Below are positions 34,989 through 47,011 of a stretch of DNA of 64,000 nucleotides, piece after piece (position 1 is the stretch's first letter; each line of letters begins with the position of its first letter). The stretch is from NCBI GenBank assembly GCA_907164885.2, contig OU015490.1, forward strand, positions 228,209,770-228,273,769, given 5' to 3'. Under the pieces are notes generated by a model, which saw nothing but the letters and a program-made list of their open reading frames with translations, did not search any database and was not told the DNA's origin. A program made the translations under genes and the position numbers. The DNA is from Dolomedes plantarius (taxonomy: Eukaryota; Arthropoda; Arachnida; Araneae; Dolomedidae).

Positions 34989-35219
34989 ATGCTACAGAAG
35001 TCTTTAAACCGATTCTGCTGTATTAAATTTATTTTAATAACTTTTTATGGTTTGATAGTATTTTGTATGGCCTTTTTATTCTACAATTTCAAGTATAAAC
35101 GAAATACGATTTTTGGTAATTTACAAGGTTGTTTAAAATCTAAGCTTTCCCTGTCGAAGAATTTTATTTCTTATACAGGATTTCCCGATTCTGTTAAATT
35201 TCATCCTCTTTACAGTTAA
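34989..35219 (+). CDS. Possible short type II membrane protein or first exon
   Basis: A 76-codon frame from a true ATG: a short basic N-terminus, a hydrophobic segment at residues 12-33 and a basic region after it, the layout of a signal-anchor as in Golgi enzymes. The frame ends at a TAA and there is no good donor site near its end. No family is recognisable. It could be chance in T-rich DNA. Confidence 0.22.
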   Translation: MLQKSLNRFCCIKFILITFYGLIVFCMAFLFYNFKYKRNTIFGNLQGCLKSKLSLSKNFISYTGFPDSVKFHPLYS

Positions 35220-35447
35220 GTCAGGTTATTTAACTGTTTCATCTTAAACAACCTAGCGCACGATACTAAACCACGTAAAATATGTTTTAATTATAAAACT
35301 AAAAGAATGGCAATTGTATTATTTGACAAATTTAGTGTGAAATAATAACACTATGCAATGAATTAAGATTCCTTTATGGAAATTCAGAAGAAAACACCGT
35401 TTATACACTAGTATACGCTTCCCAATAGATATACTTTCATATAAATA

Positions 35448-36216
35448 CAGTGATTTCCGCTTATAAGAATCACGTTTGTTATTACGTGTTTTTGATTCTT
35501 ATAAGCGGTTGATTCTTATAACCGAAATTTAGGTTTTTGGACAGGAACACACACCTATATATACATATATTAGATAATTTACCATAAAATACTCTTAATT
35601 TACATTAACTATATTTTATTAAAATTATTTTTATAGGTCTAAAAATTAAGTTTTATTTTTAAAACTATAAGTAGATACACATGATTATAGTAAGAGAAGA
35701 AAAAATCCAATATTTGTTACAACATACCTGCTTAACAGTTTTAACATTTCAACTACAGGAAGGGAGCAAGAAAAAGTTTTCTACGGTAGTTTGACGTAAT
35801 GAAGTTTTCAGAAGGCTGTTTATACCTCTTTCAATACTTAGTCTCAGACGAAGATTTACTCGGACGGGTAAATTTGCCCCCGGGTCAAGCTAATAGGACA
35901 GTGTTGTAAAGCGTTTAAGGGGAAACTATTATGTTATGTCTAATAAAGAAAGGGGTGAATTTTATGACTATATTCCATCCCATCTTATCAATCTTTCTTT
36001 TAAAAAAAGAAAGAACTTCGTGCCTTTTGAGTGGAAGAAGTTTTTTTTTGGAAAAATGAAAGGAAAGCGAAGAGTGTAAATTGATTCTTAAAACCGGTGG
36101 ATTGATTCTTTAAAACGAAAATTTTAACATGGAAATAATTCATTTGTTTTTGCGATATTGATTCTTATAAACGGTTGATTCTTATAACCAGTGATCACTA
36201 TAAGCGGTGGTTACTG
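35448..36216 (-). mobile_element. Tigger/pogo relic (copy A)
   Basis: The ends CAGTGATTTCCGCTTATAAG and CAGTAACCACCGCTTATAG (right, reverse-complemented) have TA flanks at 35446-35447 and 36217-36218. Repeated TTATAAGCGG/TTATAA(A/C)CGG motifs sit just inside both ends. On the minus strand near 35815-35750 the peptide LRQTTVENFF resembles the PCNA-binding tail of pogo/Tigger transposases. It is 769 bp and internally deleted. Confidence 0.85.
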
Positions 36217-36218
36217 TA

Positions 36219-37537
36219 CGTGTTAAAAAAGGCATAGAGGAAAAACTTTGGTAAGGATTTCTGAGATTGAAACCCTTGGCACCTATCAATTTGGTTAGAG
36301 TTTTTTTTTGAGAACTTCAATAATAAAAAGTCCATTTTGAATTAAAAATTGGGTAGCCTAGAGTTTCACTATGCTGAGAACTATTTTCCTCCTTTTATCT
36401 AAATATGAAAATCACAGCAGGCTGGTTGGTTTATTTGGGAGACAATGGCTATATTTTGCAACAGAAGACCGCAAATATAGAAAGACATGATATACGTTTT
36501 TAAGTATTTATTATCCATATAGTTTAAAACGATTTTCACAAGTACTTTCTCGAAGTCACAAAATAACATACAATTTAATATACACACATCAATGCTTCTC
36601 TACAATATACTTCATACAAATAACGATTGGTTTCGAAGCGACATTGAAGAGATTATCCTTTAAAAATCCAGTACAAGTCATTTTCGATGTGATTATAACC
36701 CGAAACTTTATGATAAAACCTTACTTTTAAAAAGGTCTTAAACGTATAAAGACCAATACAGCAACTGAAAGTCTTGGAAAATATAACTCAACTTTTAAAA
36801 TAGATAAAATTATTAAACATAAAATACCGCGATATATTTAAATGACACAAATGATACAGGAAAACTTGTCAAACTGTTATAAATGCATGATTTGAATTCC
36901 ATTTATTTTTAAAGCTCAGGCGAGTTTAATTAAATTCATTAATGAATTAATTTCATACAAGTCTTCAACATACTTTAGTCAGGTATTAAATCACTACTTC
37001 ACGTTTAAAATGAGATTCGTTATAATTTTAATTTGCAAGTCATTAAAAACCGTTAAATATAAAATAAATTCTAATCAAAATCCACTTATTGAAATCAGTT
37101 GTCATTGCTGAAATAAGTCAGAGTTCAAGGATAAATATAAAAAAATTGTTTAGTATATTTAAGTACATTTACCCATTAGTTGTACCTTATCAACACTGAT
37201 CAAAGACTGGGAAGCATTTGACAAAATCGAATTTCTAAACTATTTTTTCATAATTTACGAATTGGTAGTTTGAAGAAGGCAACAAATCCAAAAACTTCGG
37301 GGAAAATTTATAAAAATCGTAAAACTTTTTTCTTTAGACTTTTATACAAGATTCTTTACAATCCCCCGCTATTGCAGTGCCTTTTACAGCTTACAAGGAG
37401 TGTCTATGTAAATAACATTATGGCGCCAAAAAAAAGAATTTCAATTTTTTAGAGTTTGTTCCCTTCTTCAAACTGCTGATTAAATTATTCTACATAGCAT
37501 CAATGTACAAATTTGCCTTTTAATACCCGATATACAG
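36219..37537. other. Flank downstream of gene B
   Basis: Probably the 3' untranslated and intergenic part for the minus-strand gene at 37538-38167. TTTATT words (minus-strand AATAAA) occur only far away, near 36507 and 36902, so the 3' end cannot be placed. No repeats are clear. Confidence 0.35.
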
Positions 37538-38167
37538 TTAAAAACTAATGTCAATGTCATCGTCGTCTTCTGAAGGGGATCTTAACCACATCCAGAAGAA
37601 AGACAACCAGTAAGCTACGAGAAGATAATGGAAATGGTTTTCCAATGCAAAACTGATATGCATGGCGATAAAAGCACAAATAAGCAGGCAATCTTTTAGG
37701 GACTTTTCTTCTTCATTTACATAATCAAAAGCAGTTTTCACCATAGACATGACAACAATTGTATCTGGAGAACATTTATAAATGAATTTTATGCCCCACA
37801 TTGCCAAGCACTGAAAGAATACCCAGCTAAAAGGAGGATAGCCAAAAAGGAAGCAAGTTACTATCCACAAAATTACAACACAGCTTACGCATGGGATAGC
37901 TAAATGTAGGCTAAAATTACACGCTGCAGTCAAGTACGCCATTCCGATGAACATGTTCATGCCACCTCTTCTCCAGTCACCCATTACCATAAAAGTGTCA
38001 ATACTGTGAACTAGGTTTAGAATGAATACATCCACGTAGTTTAAGTTACGAATAACCAGAGACAACGCTACCAGGAGGGAGAAAACTGTAGACACGACTG
38101 CAATATCCATGCTGCGAATGCTTCTTCCCATAAAGGGGAAGTGGTCAACCTGCCCTCTGTCATCCAT
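37538..38167 (-). CDS. Orphan multi-pass membrane protein, paralogue B
   Basis: A 209-codon frame. I place the start at MDDRGQVDHF (38167) because the frame further upstream contains only a GTG and crosses a splice acceptor. Hydrophobic segments: about 20-39, 43-61, 70-92, 92-110, 113-130, 157-175 and 180-195. The C-terminus is acidic (SPSEDDDDIDISF), unlike the two paralogues. NLNYVDVFILNLV matches NVNYIDVYVTNLV of the gene at 53163-53744, and VNEEEKSLKDCLLI matches the charged hinge of all three. The family function is unknown. The frame is intact next to decayed elements, so it is probably under selection. A Tc1 relic lies 370 bp away on the promoter side. Confidence 0.75.
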   Translation of the reverse strand: MDDRGQVDHFPFMGRSIRSMDIAVVSTVFSLLVALSLVIRNLNYVDVFILNLVHSIDTFMVMGDWRRGGMNMFIGMAYLTAACNFSLHLAIPCVSCVVILWIVTCFLFGYPPFSWVFFQCLAMWGIKFIYKCSPDTIVVMSMVKTAFDYVNEEEKSLKDCLLICAFIAMHISFALENHFHYLLVAYWLSFFWMWLRSPSEDDDDIDISF

Positions 38168-38181
38168 TTCTGTTCTGAATT

Positions 38182-38208
38182 CTGCAATGAAAAATGATAT
38201 TTGTAACA
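38182..38208 (-). other. Predicted 3' splice site upstream of gene B
   Basis: The minus strand reads TATCATTTTTCATTGCAG/AATTCAGAACAG then AATGG. The exon begins at 38181, 14 nt before the ATG. A good pyrimidine tract and CAG make this the most convincing acceptor of the three. Confidence 0.65.
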
Positions 38209-38537
38209 AAAACTTCACTAGTTTAGTGGTACCTTATGAAGTTACCTTGACCACATTAAGTATAAAAGATGATTTAAGTTTATTTTTCCGTCAGTTTATA
38301 GAATCATATACAGAAGAATCCCACAATCTTATAAACCTATTTTTTTTAAATGGAGGAAAGAGTAGTTTTGTTCAGAATAGAATGCAAGTACTATCGAAAT
38401 TAGATGTTCTATCTGCGGGTATTAAACCATGAGTGGAAGTCGCAAGAAATTCTGAATTTCTTGATACAAATGGTAAAAGCTTAAGTCAAATATTTTAGTC
38501 CTATCTATCTATCCATCCATCCATCTATACACACACA

Positions 38538-40152
38538 CAGTGGCTCCCAAAAGTGTTCGTACACTTTTGATTTTCATTGAAATAGGGGTCTATCCATTAA
38601 TTAAAATGAATATCGCAGAATGGGTATTTAATAAGATACATAATCTATTCTTAAAACTACACGAAATATTTTAACATGGTAAAACTTTATTTTTAAGAAA
38701 CAGTTACAGTAATCAAAAAATAACAACTCATAAAAGGCATCGTACACTAAAATTTTTTCGGATAAATTCATAATTAAAATTATCATCTGGCGCTTTATTT
38801 TTGAATTCTGGTGGCATTTAAAATATCGTTTGGCTTTAATATTTGCTTGCCTTCTCCGTAATATTCTATTTATTATTGAAAAATGGCTTGCAGTCGTAAA
38901 GAAAACATACAGCATTCGAAAACTTGCTTTTCATCATAGTAGTGTTAAATCAGTTCGGAATACTGCTAAATTACTTAATTTATCCCATTCTACTGTGAAG
39001 TATGTGATAAAACGCTTTAAAGAAGAAAATCGGATCGTAAACAAGGTAAGAAAAGGTCGTCCGGAAAAGTTAACAAAACGTGATCAGAGATTTATAATTA
39101 GAAAATTTGTGAAAAATCCTCGTTTGAGTGCTGTAAAAGTTTCTGCATAATTTAATGAAACATTTTCCACTTCAATTTCACCTGACACTGTTCGACGAGT
39201 TCTCAGAGCAGCTGAATTACATGGGCGTTCTGCCCGTAGAAATTTTTTTGTGAGTGAGAAAAACAAAGCTTAGACATTCCTTCACACTATCAATGATAAA
39301 TAAGCCCCAAACGTACTGGAATATGTCTTATTTGCCGACGAAAGTAAGTTTAACATTTTTGGCTCCGATGGGCGTATAATTGTATGGCGAAGAAAAATGA
39401 ACTTAATAGGAACAGTTAAGCATGGCGGTGGAGGTATCCTTGTGTGGGGGTGCATGTCAGCATCAGGACTTGCTAATTTGGTATTTATTGATGGCACAAT
39501 GAATCATGCTATTTATATAAATATTTTAAGGGACAATTTAAAATTATCAGCCCAAAATTTGGGTATTGGAAACAACTTTGTTTTTATCAAGATAACGATC
39601 CTAAGCACACGGCTCTCAACGTTCGCCTCTGGTGTCTATAATTCTCCACAAGTTTTGACAACACCACCTCAATCGCCAGATTTAAACCCATTAAAACATT
39701 TGGAGAGAACTGGAGGTTCGAGTACGAAAACACGACATTCATACGAAAGCGAACTAAAAACAATTACGATGGAAGAATGGATGAACATTGATGCAGAAAT
39801 TACAAAAGTACTAGTGCAATCTATTCCCAGACGCTTAAAAGCTGTTGTGGATGCTAAAGGATATTCTACAAAATATTAATTTAACGAAAAACTACGATAT
39901 TTACTAATAAGTAGAGATTTTTTTTTTTTTAAGAAGTGTACGATGACTTGTGAGATGAAGTTTGTTACTTTTGATTATTTGTTTCTTAAAAATAAAGTTT
40001 TACCATGTTTTCAAAATATTTCATGTAGTTTTTTTTTTAAGAGTAGATTATAGATTTATTAAATACCCATTCTGAAATATTCATTTTAATTAATGGATAG
40101 ACCCCTATTTCGTTGAAAATGTTAAGTGTACGAACACATTTGGGAGCCACTG
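38538..40152 (+). mobile_element. Tc1-like element with ~170-bp TIRs, decayed
   Basis: The ends CAGTGGCTCCCAAAAGTGTT and CAGTGGCTCCCAAATGTGTT (right, reverse-complemented) extend inwards about 170 bp, through GACCCCTATTTC and TTAATTAAAATGAATAT. TA follows on the right (40153-40154). On the left a CA repeat replaces the expected TA. It is 1615 bp with a degraded transposase. Confidence 0.9.
38883..39879 (+). pseudogene. Tc1-like transposase pseudogene
   Basis: The start is ATG of MACSRKEN, then a shift into KLAFHHSSVKSVRNTAKLLN (helix-turn-helix), GRPEKLTKRDQR, a stop at 39148, LFADESKFNIFG (first Asp), GGGGILVWGCMSASG, a shift around the QDNDPKHTALNVRLW block (second Asp), and SPDLNPLKHLE, where the third catalytic Glu is now Lys. 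It ends GYSTKY then TAA. Multiple lesions. Confidence 0.85.
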
Positions 40153-40154
40153 TA

Positions 40155-42158
40155 TATTTGAAGTCAACAGAACTTCATATTTCACCCTATGGTGATTTTA
40201 ATTGAAAGAAAGGTTAGCTCCAAAACTGGAAACTAGTGAAAGGAAAGGAAGACACCTGAAATATGCACCTTAAATTGCAAGAACCCCCTTTCAAAAATGC
40301 TAAAGCTCACAATGGATTTCTTAAGATAGCGATATAGAGAGCCGTATGGGGTTTTGTAATTCTCTAACGTTTCTTCCGATTCATAGAGAATATTTTGAGG
40401 GGTTTTTTCTTCCTTTCCTTCAAAACTTTGAAGGAATTGCTTTTTAAATTTGTATTAGGAAATTCAGGTCAAGCAAGTGTATTCCTAAGATAAGTTGTAA
40501 TAAAGCGTAGCAAGATTTTACAGATTTGAACCCAGCTTAATATTCCTTTAAATAATTCTAGTATATAAATATTCCTTTTAAGTGTGAAGTTCTATTGAAG
40601 ATTAAATCCGATTTTTATGACTTAAGGTAAACTTAATATTTAAAAATTATTTTAAGTATAAGCGATAAGTTTTAACGTTTTTATGAGATTGTCCTTACAA
40701 CACTTTAAGTGGATACGAAACTTAGGTTTATGCTCCCCCATTTAGTTGCAAGACTTTTAAACTTAATTTGCTGTTACCTTAAAAGAACAAGTCAGTTTCC
40801 CGTAGATAATGCCAGTCTATGCTGTGCACAAGTCGAATAGGGATTATTTATTTTTCTTTTTTGATAGTACCCCTTGGAAAAGATTAGAAGTCTAATTTAG
40901 TAAAGAATAAAATTTCCTCAAATCAAACTTTAAAATGAAAATAAGATTCCTTAACATACTGAGAAAAGTTTTATTGTATTTAAGGTTTACATTTGAATTT
41001 AGATTTCAGCAATCCAATTTTTGTCCTAGAATTCTCTTGAGAATCGTCCCAATCAGAAAAACAAATTGCTTTGGTAAAAAGTTTAAACTAAGTTTTTTTT
41101 AAGGCTTTTTTCGAATAGCCTTTAAAGTGAAAGACAAAACCAAAATTTTTAACATTCTTCCTATGAATTTTTTTAGTTACAATAATTCATTAAACAGGAG
41201 ATTCGTGCCGAAAGTTTCGTAGGAAACTTAATATTTTGAGAAGATTTCTGAATTACAATTGTCAAGTCGAAACTTTTTAAGAGATTTCAGGTAAACAAAA
41301 ATGTGAGTCCCTTCTCTTGTCATTTTGCTAATTATGTATACATACATGTATACATACATATACACAGACACATACATATACATACATATACTTACATATA
41401 TATACATCACATACCCCTGGACATATGTACACGAAACTTAGTGGTTAAGAAACATTAACAAGTATTGTTATATTCAGTTATATAGTTACATAAAACATTT
41501 TTAAAGACAAAATTATATCTAAAACAAAACATTTGAGATAATACAAAAATTCTTTCCATTTAGGATTTTTTTGTTAATATACGATTAACTTTTAAAAAAA
41601 GGAACTAATAGATATGTTTTTGTCCTCGAATTTACGTATGATATACAGAACAGATCTATCAATTCTAGTAAAACAGTAAATTTACATGAGCCAACAATTT
41701 GGTTGAAAATTTAAAAGTATACTTACAAGCGTTAACAAATTGTTAGGTTAAGTTAAAAGTGCGTAGATCAGAGGCAAGCGAACTACCAGCGGTCCATCGG
41801 CGGAATTAAAAATTGTCTTTATAAACCCACATAGGAGTTGAGTTGAAAACTATTTCTACCGGCAAAATACTGCCGATGACCTTCAGTTTTTTTCAAAATT
41901 GTAGAAAACACGGAATACATGAATTATTTTCATCGATAGATTTGAAACATTATCTAAAGTGTAAGAGTATATTAAAATTTTTGAAAGAGGTTCAAGGCTT
42001 GGGCTTGTATATTTGACAGCAAATATGCAAGTGGCTAAACATCTTAGTCTAAAATTTCCGAGAATGACGTCATATTGACGTATATTCTCAACCGACAATA
42101 GTGCTCGTTGGCAGATTTTACAAGTTTAACTTTTGTTTGGGCATACTGTTGAACATAC
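40155..42158. other. Non-coding stretch with CATA microsatellite
   Basis: AT-rich. A short (CATA/TACA)n run lies at 41336-41406. Nothing else is recognised; it may contain the promoter or an upstream exon of gene B. Confidence 0.4.
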
Positions 42159-42159
42159 T

Positions 42160-42355
42160 AAGGTCCTGTTCACATAGGAGTCCGTTGCGATGCGTTAAGG
42201 AAAAGATGACGTTGAGACGAAAATAAACCAATCATATGCCTCCAAACGATTGGCAATGAAATTTTTAACTCCCATGATTGGTTTATTTTCGTCTCAACGT
42301 CATCTTTTCCTTAACGCAACGCAACGCAACGAACTCCTATGTGAACAGGCCCTTA
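42160..42355. mobile_element. Fold-back MITE (copy 2)
   Basis: Near-perfect palindrome: AAGGTCCTGTTCACATAGGA, a GATGACGTTGAGACGAAAAT segment and AACCAATCAT each have inverse partners in the right arm. The loop CCTCCAAACGATTGGC matches copy 1 at 17050. There is a short (GCAAC)n expansion in the right arm. It carries no coding capacity and would rely on an outside transposase. Confidence 0.8.
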
Positions 42356-42586
42356 AGCTCCCCACCGATCAAATTTGAGCTTTCGCCTCCATCTTGGAAA
42401 ATCAGTAGACTTTTTTGGTTTTTTGCACGTAACTTGATAAATATTAATTTTATGTAAAAAAGGTGAATACAAAAATTGAAGAGCATTAAATTATGAACAA
42501 AAACATCTCTTACATAATTTTTATAAGTCTGACATGAATAAAGATAACTGACTTTGAATGGAGCGAACTATCACACCTGGAACGCG

Positions 42587-42632
42587 GATGCGCGGGTCAT
42601 CCCCATCACGATGGGAAGATGACCCGCGCATG
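42587..42632. repeat. GC-rich hairpin
   Basis: ATGCGCGGGTCATCCCCATC pairs with GATGGGAAGATGACCCGCGC through a short loop. No T-run follows. It could be a MITE remnant or an RNA stem. Confidence 0.7.
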
Positions 42633-43479
42633 TGCACCAAAAGTCTTGCTTGCTCGCATTTGTCAAACCTTTGCATATAAAAGCTCTAGAGAAAGTTACA
42701 GCAACATCCAATCCATTGTTATCAGGTTGTATTGTGAGGCTTGGTGGATCTTTTTATGTCATAGTTAGGCTGCATTGAGTACATAATGGCTGGAAATAGG
42801 TTAAAATAAATACCAACTTTGATGCCTACTACGGAAGTAGTTTTCAACTACGTCCGTAGAAAAAAAATCTTGCGTGGCCAAGCATACGCTATAAAGGTCC
42901 TAGCTCATTTCTTTACTCAAACAGCTTTAGCAAAATTAATTTTTGACGCCATGGACATATCTGATTTCAAAAACAATAATCTCCATGAGTTGTTTAGAGA
43001 TTTTGGAAGGATTTTTGTGCTTTTGCAAATAACTTGGGAAATATTGACTTATGTAAAAAAAGTTTAATACAAAAATTAAAGAACATTAAATTGTATACAA
43101 AAATATTAAATTCATTTTGTTGTAACCCTTACACGAATCAAAATATTGCTTATTAAATGCGCGTTGATTATGGAGGTATCGTCCAAGTCTCGTTGCAGGT
43201 GCTTTTTCTTTGAATTCTCTCCTCTCCCTCATTGCGGCATTCTTCAAACACAAGAAAATAGACTTTAATGTTTTTTGGTATGTAGGAAATTGATCATTAT
43301 TAATTTTATAAACGAATATAATAAATTTGAATGTATTCACTACCATATTTTCATTGTGTATAATGTTTTAAGCTTACCTACTTTATGGTTGACAATCTTT
43401 TTTTCGGTACGGGATTGTTCGTGTCATCAGTCTTGAAAAGATCATCTATGTGTCAGCTAGCATCACCTCATTCATCAGT
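42633..43479. other. Non-coding stretch with a ~90-bp direct duplication
   Basis: 43006-43100 resembles 42418-42500: both contain TATGTAAAAAA, then AATACAAAAATT(G/A)AAGA(G/A)CATTAAATT. The origin is unknown. No gene is supported. Confidence 0.45.
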
Positions 43480-43621
43480 TCCTGCATTACCCCCTACCTG
43501 CATTACCCCTTATGAAGGGACAACACGAACAGAGGCATTTTAGTGGCGCTTCGCCGAGATTTGATCCGAGCACCCTCAGCGCAGAAAGCCGGCGCGCTAT
43601 ACCACAAAGTCGCCACGGGCT
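43480..43621 (-). mobile_element. tRNA-derived SINE, family A (copy 2)
   Basis: Matches 1701-1922 through the tRNA-like head (GGCGACTTTGTGGTATAGCG on the minus strand, B-box-like GGATCAAATCTCGG) and the following GCCTCTGTTCGTGTTGTCCC. Probably truncated at its 3' side; no duplication identified. Confidence 0.7.
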
Positions 43622-43744
43622 GGTTAATGTGATATGCATTTCATGATATTTTTTTCAACAAATGTTTAAGAATGAAAATTACAGTAATTTGGCGTCTTCG
43701 TGGGATTTCAACTAAATTTAAGATCTTAGAATCCCGATATCAAG

Positions 43745-44103
43745 TTGTTGTTGTTGTTGTTGTTGTTGTTGTTGCTAATGCCTCTGACCCCTGTTCCAAA
43801 CCAGGTTCATATAGGCTTTGCAGGCTGAGGAACGCTGTTCCGATTCACAAAAGCACCACGAAGGTCAGAGTAAATCCTAACTAGCGGCCACCTCAATTTT
43901 GACCAACCACCCCCAGGGGCGACATCTGGGGGCATCGCACCCTCTCCCACTCTCTCAGATCTTATAGAGGGATTTTCCTGTCTACGGACTTAACGCGCAT
44001 ATATCCAGACTAGACAGGAAGGTATTTAATGGCGTTTATCGGGATTCGAACTAAATAATCTTGGCACCGAAAGCCGACGAGCGAACACTAGGCTACCTCG
44101 GGC
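43745..44103 (-). mobile_element. tRNA-derived SINE, family C, with (AAC)n tail and 12-bp TSD
   Basis: The direct repeat CCCGATATCAAG lies at 43733-43744 and 44104-44115. The minus-strand head has CGAGGTAGCCTAGTGTTCGC and a perfect B-box-like GTTCGAATCCC. The tail is (AAC)n, seen as (GTT)n at 43745-43773. The body includes the phrase CCCCAGATGTCGCCCCTGGG, shared with 63378-63715. Confidence 0.88.
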
Positions 44104-44328
44104 CCCGATATCAAGTAGAAATGAAAATAATCCATGTGATGTTGTATGTAAGTTTTGTAAATGGAAGACAAAAAAAACTGTCATTTAAATATTCTATTTA
44201 TTTATTTAACTGTCAGATTCTTTAAGTTCTATATTAAAGAAAGTTAATCGCAGATATTTTTTCTTTCTGACAGATAATTTTAAACATTTTACCTCGTGAA
44301 CATTGATATAATTATATGTGATTAAAAG

Positions 44329-44680
44329 TCGCAGTGGCCCATATGGCAAGAGTAGCGGGCTGGTGATCTGAAAGTCACTGGTTCGATGCTCGTCGCTGAC
44401 ATATCCACTGCCGCGTACATTAATAGCGGCTGGTGAACGTAAAATATGTCGTGGCTGCAATGTCCTCCAAGTTCTCAAATTCACCACTAGAGGTGCGGGG
44501 TTAAGTGTTCTGGTCTCGTCACTTGACACAGTTCAAAATTACGGGACTGGTCCTTTGGCCAAGTCTGACTCCGACCCTTGTGGTTCCAGTCAAAACAGGA
44601 GCCGCACCTTCATCGCCCATAGCCTTCGGGACTTAATCTGGTGTTGCTGTCGGTCAAGTGGAATAAGCAACAACAATAAC
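44329..44680 (+). mobile_element. tRNA-derived SINE, family B, with 15-bp TSD
   Basis: The direct repeat ATATGTGATTAAAAG (44314-44328) recurs as ATATGCGATTAAAAG (44681-44695). Head: CAGTGGCCCATATGGCAAGA and B-box-like GGTTCGATGC. The body has the CACTTGAC / TTGGCCAAGTCTGACTCC segments, and the tail is CAACAACAATAAC. Other family B copies: 45830-46126 (minus), 57655-57979 and 61216-61440. Confidence 0.88.
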
Positions 44681-45400
44681 ATATGCGATTAAAAGACAGG
44701 CCAAAAAGAAAAGAAAAAATCTCTATTATAAATTTAAAAATGCAAAAAATATATTAATTTATTACTAACTCTCATCGTAACAAGCAAGATCGATGTTTTA
44801 TTACAATAAAACTTGAAGAATAGAATAGAATAGTAAGTCATAGGTTCACTTTCTCACTACAGAAATTTTCTAATTTCTTTCATATCTTGACTCTTCAGCT
44901 AAATTTTCGAGTAACTGTCTCCTGTTCTATAAAAAACAAAGCTACAAAAAAAACTTGGATTCAAGATTTTTAAATATGAGGTGTTATTAAATTTATTATT
45001 TTATCTTCGCCTATTATACGTTACCAAGACATTACTGTATTTTCAGTTTCGTTGGAAAACAAGTAGTATGGCGAACTTGACAAAGAAATATGTTACAGTG
45101 ATAACAAAAGTACTTTATTGCTAATAAGAGTAAAATTTCTCTTTCATCAGATAAATTGTTAAGATATGACAAACTTCAGTGAAACAGAATATCACTTTAC
45201 TCAACCTTTGCATAACAATTTTATTTTCATAGAATATCCTCGTTGTTGTTCCAATCAGCTTGGTATGGGAAAGTCTACAGTTAAGTCCAAAGAACTTGGT
45301 TCTTCCTGCCCATATCCTGCCGTCCAATAAAATTACTTGCATTCTAACTGTACAATCGGTAGTTTCATTTTAGATAATATTTTGTCATCCATATCTATAT

Positions 45401-45649
45401 ATGAAGGCCTTATTTGAATAGTGGTCCAATTCCACTTTAAAAAAATGGCGTTACTTCACTTTGATGTTCATACAAGTCATATCTATCTTATTTTCAAACT
45501 GGTACACCTCCAGCTTATTTCTGCTGCCAACAGAGGGCATTACAAATCAGACTTCAGCAGTCATTTCTCAGCACTCATTAGACTTTAAGGCTCTGTATCT
45601 CAAAATGAACAAGAATGGAGTTGGACCACTATTCAAATAAGGCCTTCAT
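45401..45649. mobile_element. Short MITE with ~33-bp perfect-style TIRs
   Basis: ATGAAGGCCTTATTTGAATA followed by GTGGTCCAA(T/C)TCC appears at both ends in inverse orientation, with one mismatch over 34 bp. It is 249 bp with no coding capacity. The target duplication is not clear. Confidence 0.82.
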
Positions 45650-45829
45650 GTCTTATACAGAATCTTTATCATGGAAAAAGCATTACATATGCTATAACTT
45701 TCTAGACAATTTAAAAACGATTCAGTTTGATTTTTATGTCTTTCTTCCAATCCCCTTCGTGTAGGAAAGCCTAAACCAAGTCCAAAGGACCTTCGTTCTT
45801 GGCGAAGGGTAGTAAGCAGCTTCACTTTT

Positions 45830-46126
45830 AAGGCGAGGTACCACTAGGGCTGAAGACTGACTTGACCTCGAAGAACATCGGTCCTGTAATTTTTAACAGA
45901 GTCAAGTGACAAGACCGGGACACTTGACCCCACACCTCCAGAGCTATTTTGGGAACATGAAGGACACTGCAGCTACAACAGATTTTTTTCCGTGCACCAG
46001 CCGCCATTAGTGTACACGTCGGTGGCTTTGCCAGGGACAGGCATCGAACCAGCGACGCTCAGGTCACTGGCCCGCTCAGGTCTCGACGTTCAGGTCACTG
46101 GCCTTGACAACCGGACCACCGCGGCC
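45830..46126 (-). mobile_element. SINE family B copy with internal duplication
   Basis: Minus-strand head CGCGGTGGTCCGGTTGTCAA and B-box GGTTCGATGC as in the other family B copies. The segment CAGGTCACTGGCC occurs twice, about 32 bp apart (46057-46102), a local tandem duplication in the tRNA-like head. Confidence 0.75.
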
Positions 46127-46849
46127 TATCTCCTCTCGTAAACTGGGGAAATGAATGAAGGATCTTTCTTTTTCCCGATACGACATACCTGGGACGCCCT
46201 TTTTATGTCGGCAACAGTGTTCAGTTCCTAGTTATTGTTCTAAAGGCTTAATCATGAATTTAAATCAGTATTACTTGAATACGAAATAAAATATAAATCA
46301 TATCTTAGGATAAGTTAATGTTGCGACTTGCATTCATTCAGATTAACTGGTCGTGTTTTTTCTCAAAGTGCTCGATGTTGGAATTCATTTACAGATAACT
46401 TCTGTAAAACTTCTCATAGTTTAGATTTTAGTCCTTCATGGTAGGGGTCTAAATGGACACCAGCAGATGTATGGCTATAAATTTGTTGCATTTTTCGGAT
46501 TTACAAAACAGACATGAGAATTTCTCAATGGAGAAAATCTCTATATACAATACTTACAAAATGCATCTCCCATATCAACAAAAACCCATGTTTGCATTTC
46601 TAGCTCAATTTAGGATGATGGTCTATAGCTGTTGATAATAGTCACTTGATATAATGGTGTCACAAGAAAACGTAGTCTGTTTTGCAGTATAACCTTGAAA
46701 ATTTATACCATGATCTTATTTAATAAAATCTTTAACAGTATAAAGAATATTAAGAGTTCTTCTAATTCCATATGAAAGGGATTTCCTTTGAAGTGGGTAT
46801 ACACCTTACTGATTACTTACCATATTTGGATAGAAGTAAGTATACCAAT
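46127..46849. other. Non-coding stretch, nothing recognised
   Basis: No exon, terminal repeat or RNA gene could be supported. Confidence 0.35.
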
Positions 46850-47011
46850 TTCACCAATACCTTATAAGACGCACCCCCTTTATTATTTACAATTTTAAGG
46901 GGAATTTTTTTCATAAGTAATTTTACATTTTACCTTTATGGAAAAATTAATGAAAAAAAATTACATTTTTTTCATTGATGTGTTTCATAATGATTTACTG
47001 TACTAATTTTA
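46850..47011 (-). mobile_element. Tigger-type transposon 3' terminus
   Basis: TTATAAGACGCACCCCC is a common near-terminal motif of pogo-type elements whose 3' ends lie just after an acidic C-terminus. On the minus strand the acidic reading of the adjacent tandem repeat points toward this end. The exact terminus was not resolved. Confidence 0.4.

Noticed and set aside
36399..36587. Short minus-strand frame downstream of gene B as an extra exon
   Set aside because: No splice signals link it to gene B, which already has an in-frame stop at 37538.
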